From Bacteroidota bacterium (GTDB lineage Bacteria; Bacteroidota; Bacteroidia; B-17B0; Aurantibacillaceae), in the NCBI GenBank assembly GCA_016711805.1, contig JADJSH010000026.1, positions 1 to 49,941 on the forward strand: DNA of 49,941 bases, read 5' to 3'. Under the pieces are notes generated by a model that saw only the letters and a list, made by a program, of their open reading frames with translations, had not been told where the DNA came from and made no database searches. Made by a program: the position numbers and the translations under genes. This document shows, in pieces, positions 44,409 through 49,941 of this stretch. Position 1 is the stretch's first letter, and each line of letters opens with the position of its first letter.

Positions 44409-46924
44409 ATGTTGAAAAACTTCTTGTCAGTAATATTAGTTTTTTTTGCGATTTCTTGCGTTGAAAAAAAAACTAACACTTCTGAAAGTGTTTCCTTTTA
44501 TAAATATAAAATTATAAATGGGATAAAAATTAAAGCCCAAGCGCATGTTATTTCATTAAATGATCAACCTACACGTTTTAAAATGGGAGCACCTAAAATT
44601 GATATTTATAAAGATGATCCATCTGACTTTAAAATAAAAGGTACTTATTCTGTTTTTAATATATTGGATGATTTTAAAAAAACTAAGACATATAGTATAA
44701 TACAAGATAAAGATAGCGTTTATTGGTTTGGAACTTTTGATGGTTTATGTCGATTTGATGGGGTAACATATTCTTGGTTTACCGAAAAGCAAGGGTTGCC
44801 TACTCATATAATTTATGACCTTTTAAATGATCATTCAGGTAATATTTGGATTGGAACTGCTGGATGTGGGGTTACGGTTTATGACGGCGACGGAATTGTA
44901 ACCTATACAATAAAAGATGGTTTAGTAAGTAATACGGTATATTGTATATTTCAAGATAATGCTAAAAACATCTGGCTAGGCACGTCAAAAGGATTAAGCA
45001 TATTTGATGGCAAAAGGTTTTCTAATTTTTCAAGAAAAGAGGGTTTTTCTGATTTGGAAGTAAGAAGTATAATTCAAGATAAACAAGGAAATATTTGGAT
45101 TGCAACATTTGGTGATGGTGTTTTTAAATATGATGGAAAAACATTTTCACAGTTTACCGTGACAGAGGGTTTATCTGCCAACGAAATATATACTTTGTGT
45201 CTTGATAATAATGGAAATATTTGGATTGGATCTTTTAATAGTGGATTAACATGCTATGATGGTGAAAAGATGGTTAAACTGCCTTGTGATGAGAATATGC
45301 ATGATATATATGATACACATAGTATTATTCAAGATATGTCTGGAAATATTTGGCTTGGCACTTCATATGGTATGGCAAGATTAACAGGTAATTTAAGAAG
45401 CCCCTATGCAGAGGTTTCAATGTTTAGTGGTTATCCAGGCACAAATAAGCTTACTGCAGTTCGCTTTGTTCCTAATTCTATTTATGAGGATAAAAATGGA
45501 TTTATTTGGTCTGGCATTGATAGTAGAATCGAAATATTTTCTCCTAGAGTTGAAAAGAAAGATTTAATAGCTCCATACGCTTATGTTAATAATATTAAGT
45601 TGTTTAACAAGGAAATTAAATGGAATCAAATGAAGGATACAGTATTAAGCAATGGAGAAAGATTACATGATATATCATTTGATTATATTGAAAAAATAGA
45701 TAATCTGCCCATAAATTTGAGTTTGCCTTATGATAATAACTATGTAAGTTTTGAGTATAGTGCTGTAAATACTCATGTTGATAATGTCTTTACATATGAT
45801 TATAAATTAGATGGTTTAGAGAATAATTGGATCACAACTACAAAAACAGAAATTTCTTACCCTGGATTGTCTCCTGGAAATTACACTTTTGAAGTTAAGG
45901 CCTTTGATAAGGATCGTATCTATAGCAACACTTATTCTTATAAATTTGTAATTAGATCGCCTTGGTGGAAAACATGGGCATTTCGCATATTTTTAATCTC
46001 AATATTAATACTAGGTATATCAATATATATAAAATGGCGCGAAAAAACTTTAAAGCTTCGAGAAAAAATTCTTCTTCAAACTGTTAAAGAACGAACGGCA
46101 GAAGTTGAAGAACAAAAAAATGAAATACAAGAAAAACACAGAGAAATAACAGATAGTATCCAGTATGCTCAAAGAATTCAAAAATCTTTATTGGCAAGCC
46201 AAGAAATACTCAATAAAAATTTAGCAGAATATTTCATTTTGTTTCAGCCAAAAGACGTTGTAAGTGGCGATTTTTATTGGGCTAAAGAATTTGAGAATAA
46301 TCTATTTGCATTAGTTACCGCCGATAGCACAGGTCACGGAGTGCCAGGAGCAATTATGAGTATGTTGAACATTTCATGTTTGGAAAAAGCAATTGAAGTA
46401 AAACATCTTGTTGAACCAAGTGAAATACTTAATGAGACAAGGAGAAAAATTATTGATACGCTTGCGAAAGATGGCAGTGAACATGGAGGGAAAGATGGAA
46501 TGGATTGTAGCTTAGTATTGTTTGATTTTGAAAACTCCAGATTAACATACGCAGCAGCAAACAACCCGGTTTGGATTGTTCGACAATCAAATAATGAAGA
46601 GGGAATAAAAAGTGAATTAATAGAATTGCAGCCTGATAAAATGCCTATTGGTAAACATGATAAAGATTATATTTCATTTACACAACATGTAATCCCCTTA
46701 GAAAGAAATGATGTAGTTTATACGATTACAGATGGTTTTCCTGACCAATTTGGCGGCCCAAAAGGAAAAAAATTTATGTATAAGCAATTAAAAGAATTAC
46801 TTAAGACAGTTTCTTTTTGCCAATTAAAGAACAAAAGATAAAACTTCAAGAAGCTTTAGATAATTGGAAAAAGGATACAGAGCAAGTAGACGACATCTGC
46901 ATCATAGGGGTTAGAATAGTATAA
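44409..46924 (+). CDS. Propeller sensor with SpoIIE phosphatase domain, frameshifted near the C-terminus
   Basis: About 838 residues when repaired. The N-terminus looks like a lipoprotein signal (MLKNFLSVILVFFAISC). Residues ~90-400 hold repeated two-component-regulator propeller units (forms of GNIWIGTxxxGVxxYDG). A Y_Y_Y domain follows (YVSFEYSAVNTHVDNVFTYD, LSPGNYTFEVKAFD), then one transmembrane helix (AFRIFLISILILGISIYIKW), a coiled coil (KERTAEVEEQKNEIQEKHRE) and a SpoIIE/PP2C domain (FQPKDVVSGDFYWAKE, DSTGHGVPGAIMSMLN, DGMDCSLVLFD, YTITDGFPDQFGG). It probably senses outside and dephosphorylates an anti-sigma antagonist inside. One T is missing from the run at 46814-46818; restoring it extends the frame to TAA 46922-46924 through WKKDTEQVDDICIIGVRIV. 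Confidence 0.9.
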
Positions 46925-46985
46925 TTAATTTAGAAAAGCCCAATAATTTGTTGATTTTTATCAGAAACGTTAAACAAAATTGATT

Positions 46986-46993
46986 TACCTTTG
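46986..46993 (+). promoter_or_regulatory. Candidate promoter of the MerR-type regulator
   Basis: TACCTTTG fits TAnnTTTG and lies 20 bp before the ATG at 47014. No clear -33 element is seen at the usual spacing. Confidence 0.45.
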
Positions 46994-47013
46994 TTATTCA
47001 GTAAAACTTAAAG

Positions 47014-47873
47014 ATGCCAACTCAGTACGCGATAAAAGATTTAGAAAGACTTTCGGGCATTAAAGCCCATACTTTACGCATTTGGGAGCAGCGTTATGGC
47101 ATTTTAAAAGCCAGAACGTACTGACACCAATATCAGGTATTATACTTCCGACGATTTACGCCGTATTTTAAATATTTCGTTATTAAACAGCAATGGCTTT
47201 AAGATTTCTAAAATTGCCAAATTAACAGATGAGGAAATTATTAAGCAAGCACAGTCAATCTTAAATAATTTTAATAAAGAGCGATCAGATTGATAATTTG
47301 GTGTTATGTATGATGGAAATGAACGAAGCTAAATTCGAGAAAATCATTTCAAATTGCATTATTCACTTTGGTTTTGAAAGTACTATTGAGAAAGTGGTGT
47401 TTCCTTTTATGCGCCAAATAGGAAATATGTGGCAAGTAGGCATGGTTAATCCAGCTCAAGAACATTTTATTACTCATTTAGTCCGTCAAAAAGTTATTGT
47501 TGGAATTGATGGATTATTTCCTGAACCATTGGCTAACCCAAAACCTTTTGTTATATCTTCCTTCAAACGAAATGCACGAATTAGGGCTTTTGTATTGTAA
47601 TTTTTTGGTGAAGGCAAAAGGTCATAGATGCTTATATTTAGGACAATCCGTTGTTTAACGATTTATTGACGGTAACAGATGTTGTTCCGGCGGATGTGAT
47701 TGTAACCGTATTTACAAATCGTATGGAGGCATTTCGGTTCAGGAGTACCTTAATAATTTGTCAAACTCTTTCCCAAATAGTCAAATTATGGTGTCGGGAC
47801 GTGCATTTTGAACCAAATGATCCTATTGAGCTTCAAAAATGTTATTTTGTTCGAATCTTCACGAACAATTTAA
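47014..47873 (+). pseudogene. MerR-family regulator with B12-binding-type domain, broken by several frameshifts
   Basis: The protein is readable across frames. MerR DNA-binding domain: MPTQYAIKDLERLSGIKAHT, then LRIWEQRYGIL and YYTSDDLRRILNISLLN. A helical B12-binding-2-like domain follows (NEAKFEKIISNCIIHFGFES, VVFPFMRQIGNMWQVG, NPAQEHFITHLVR), then a Rossmann B12-binding-like part (CNFLVKAKGHRCLYLGQSV, LLTVTDVVPADVIVTVF). Breaks lie near 47108 (extra A), 47283, 47555, 47655, 47735 and possibly 47810. The layout is that of CarH/LitR-type regulators, which use cobalamin as a light sensor in some species. No carotenoid genes are adjacent. The end is approximate. Confidence 0.8.
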
Positions 47874-47904
47874 AAATGTAAGCATAGTGTTAACTTTGCA
47901 TTTA

Positions 47905-48264
47905 ATGCATACAAACCTAATTAAACTATTTATTGTTTCAGTTTTGTTTTTTTCTTCATGTAAACCTACATCCGAAGAGGACGAAGTTGTTCCAGAAACT
48001 GTGCTTAGCGAAGACCAGTTAGTAAAAGTATTAACCGACGCTTATTTAGCAGAAGGTGCCTCTGGCATTAATGTGAAAATGTTCCTGGCGAAAATTTGAT
48101 TCAGCTTACGTGTTTAATCCTATAAGCGATAAACCGTATTGATAAAGCAGTGTTTGATTCGTCGATGGCTTATTACACAAGGCATCCAAAGAAAACTAAA
48201 ACTAATCTATGATAAAATTTTAGATAGATTAAGTGTGATTCAAGCCAAAGGAAAAATAGAATAA
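47905..48264 (+). pseudogene. DUF4296-type lipoprotein, frameshifted
   Basis: ATG at 47905 gives a lipoprotein signal (MHTNLIKLFIVSVLFFSSC) and the DUF4296-like start VLSEDQLVKVLTDAYLAEGA. After VK near 48080 the frame breaks, and matching sequence continues in other frames: DSAYVFNPISD, AVFDSSMAYYTRHPKK, LIYDKILDRLSVIQAKGKIE, ending at TAA 48262-48264. At least four small indels are needed. Repaired length is about 120 residues, typical of the family, whose function is unknown. It is tightly followed by the M20 gene. Confidence 0.75.
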
Positions 48265-48275
48265 ATAGTATTTTC

Positions 48276-49450
48276 ATGTCGATGATTGATAACATAAAAC
48301 AATTAGCGCATCAGTATTTTGATGAAGTGATTTCTTTTAGAAGACATATACATTCAACATCCTGAATTATCTTTTGAAGAACATGGAACTTCAAATGGTG
48401 TGTGTTCTATTTTAGACAAATACGATATGCATATACCAAAGGCATTGTCAAAACAGGCATCGTTGCGATTATCGAAGGAAAAATCCAACAAAAAACCATA
48501 TTACTACGTGCCGACTTAGACGCTTTACCAATTGAAGAGAAAAATAATGTTGAGTATAAATCTCAAAACGTAGGTATCACGTACAAGCAGGATGTGTGCA
48601 CACAGCAATCTTGTTAGAGTTGCCAATATTTTAAATCACTTGAAAAACGAATTTGAAGGAACAGTCAAAATTATGTTTTCAACCGGGCGAAGAAGTATTG
48701 CCTGGAGGTTCATCCTTAATGATTAAAGAGGGGGTATTGCAAAATCCGAAAGTGGATGTAGCTATGGCACAGCATGTGTTTCAAGTATGGAAATTGGCAA
48801 AGTTGGTTTTAGGTGGGCATGTTCATGGCCAGTACGGATGAGTTGCATATTACCTATTAAAGGCAAGGTGGACGGGCACGGCTGGAATACACCAATCCTT
48901 TAGTATCGACGTGGTTTGATAACTGCCAAATAGAAAACAATTTCCTTTTATAATTGATGCAGAAGGTGTGGCGAAACACACAAAATAATATTCCAACGGT
49001 GATTGCTTTTGGAAAAAGGAGATAGCAAAGGCGCTACGAACGTTATTCCCGAATCTGTTTTGTATAGCTGGGACTTTTCAGCACTATGGATGAAGTGTGG
49101 GGAGGAGGTAGAATTAAAAATCCAAAAATAATAGCCTGAGAGGCAATCGTGGCACACTGCGGACATTAATGTTTGGATGGTTATCCGGCTTTAACCAATG
49201 AACTGAAGATCAAACATTGTAAACAAGCTGCGATAGATTATTTAGGAAAGAAAATTGAGGATTTACCTTGAGAATGACTGCCGAAGATTTTGCGTATTAT
49301 CACAACAAATTGCATGCTTTTTACCGTTTGGGAACTGGCAATAAAGCAAAAGGAATTATCATGAGTCCACACTTCTACTTTTGATATTGATGAAAAGCAC
49401 TAGAAATTCCAACTGGCTTAATGGCTTGGATGGGTGTGAAAAAAAACTAG
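48276..49450 (+). pseudogene. M20-family amidohydrolase/peptidase, heavily frameshifted
   Basis: Recognisable in pieces: MIDNIKQLAHQYFDEVISFR with HPELSFEEHGTS, TGIVAIIEGKIQQKTILLRA with DLDALPIEEKNN, a metal-binding region near 48590 (remnant of ACGHDxHTAILL), KLCFQPGEEVLPGGSSLMIK, HVHGQYG, ATNVIPESV, MTAEDFAYYHNKLHAFYRLG, and the end LMAWMGVKKN at TAG 49448-49450. The order matches IAA-amino-acid hydrolase/HipO-type metallohydrolases of about 390 residues. Ten or more single-base indels are spread through it. Probably an intact gene in the organism, degraded by sequence errors. Confidence 0.8.
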
Positions 49451-49478
49451 TAACCGGCATAAACCTTAAGTAAATTAC

Positions 49479-49840
49479 ATGAAACATCTTATAACTCTAA
49501 TCCTAATAGTATTCCCGTTTTTAATATTTTCTCAAAAAATCCGGAGAAGAATTTCTATGGGGAAGTACATCAAGAAAAGGTAAGGGACTAAAATCAACAT
49601 GGAAATTATTCCTGATTTTCTATTAACGCAAATGGATACTCAATGACAGTTTCTACAATGAAGGTGGACATCCAATGTCATCATCTATGACTGGAAAAGA
49701 CTTTAGTATGTTTCAAAAGTGTTCTAGAAAATAAATTAAATGATGTTGAAAACTTATATAGATACTGAAATATAGAGCGCAAGATGATAAGGTATTCTCT
49801 CAAAGCTATAAAATCAAAATAGTGAAATAGAAAAGAACAA
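49479..49840 (+). pseudogene. Secreted hypothetical protein, frameshifted
   Basis: ATG 49479 begins a signal peptide (MKHLITLILIVFPFLIFSQ), followed across frames by a short region with NFYGEVHQEKVR-like and MTVSTMKVDIQC-like pieces, then an unclear end near 49830. No family is recognised because reading frames change every few dozen bases. Confidence 0.45.
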
Positions 49841-49941
49841 ATGAGGTGTTACCTATTTACTTACAGATTCTTTTGCTTGTATCCATTGGTTTTTCTCAAA
49901 CTGCAGCTAATAAAGTTTACACAGTTAAAAAGGATAAAGTA
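49841..49941 (+). pseudogene. Start of a further secreted protein, cut by the right edge
   Basis: ATG 49841 is followed, after one frame change, by a signal-peptide-like stretch (LPIYLQILLLVSIGFSQTAA) and NKVYTVKKDKV at the edge. Only the N-terminus is present, so nothing can be said about function. Confidence 0.4.

Noticed and set aside
1..49941. CRISPR array, tRNA or rRNA genes
   Set aside because: No regularly spaced repeats with unique spacers and no tRNA- or rRNA-like conserved segments were noticed when reading both strands; a covariance-model search was not possible.

Overview
The window looks like a chromosomal piece of an aerobic member of the Bacteroidota. The evidence is an alternative complex III plus cytochrome aa3 operon of the Bacteroidota type, three secreted proteins ending in type IX secretion (T9SS) sorting domains, a one-protein CzcA-TolC fusion, AT-rich sequence, and TAnnTTTG promoter elements close to start codons. 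I cannot assign a genus.

Layout from left to right. Positions 1-3455 (all minus strand) hold an integron-like platform: a small protein that copies the N-terminal domain of the recombinase, a tyrosine recombinase, two tandem hairpins, a GTTAGCTGC junction, one gene for a T9SS-exported protein, then a long imperfect palindrome that opens with the inverted motif GCAGCTAAC and runs off the left edge. This is the best candidate for an undescribed system. Positions 3578-15189 (minus) are the respiratory operon actABCDEF-coxB-coxA, a quinol:cytochrome c oxidoreductase feeding a terminal oxidase. Positions 15460-18991 (minus) hold urocanate hydratase, an ACMSD-like decarboxylase and a small unknown protein. 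Positions 19073-26484 (plus) hold a DNA photolyase and a heavy-metal RND efflux operon: a small protein, a CzcA-TolC fusion and a frameshifted CzcB.

Positions 26556-38702 are mostly minus strand: a DUF2167 membrane protein, a histidine kinase, leuS with an unusual insertion, a T9SS protein between two inverted copies of a ~90 bp repeat, a minimal T9SS protein, and a deoC group with an aldehyde dehydrogenase plus a catalytic-half-less ALDH homologue (a split ALDH16 arrangement). From 38782: cysC overlapping a GNAT-like acyltransferase (plus), a secreted protein and a GT-C glycosyltransferase (minus), then a ComM/YifB ATPase and a large propeller/SpoIIE sensor phosphatase (plus).

From about 46800 to the right edge nearly every gene is broken by several small indels: the SpoIIE C-terminus, a MerR/B12 regulator, a DUF4296 lipoprotein, an M20 amidohydrolase and two secreted proteins. 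The encoded protein is recognisable across frames, so this looks like low-accuracy sequence near a contig end rather than gene decay. No tRNA, rRNA or CRISPR array was recognised. The only long gene-free stretch (1745-2049) is the presumed recombination region; other gaps are under 300 bp.
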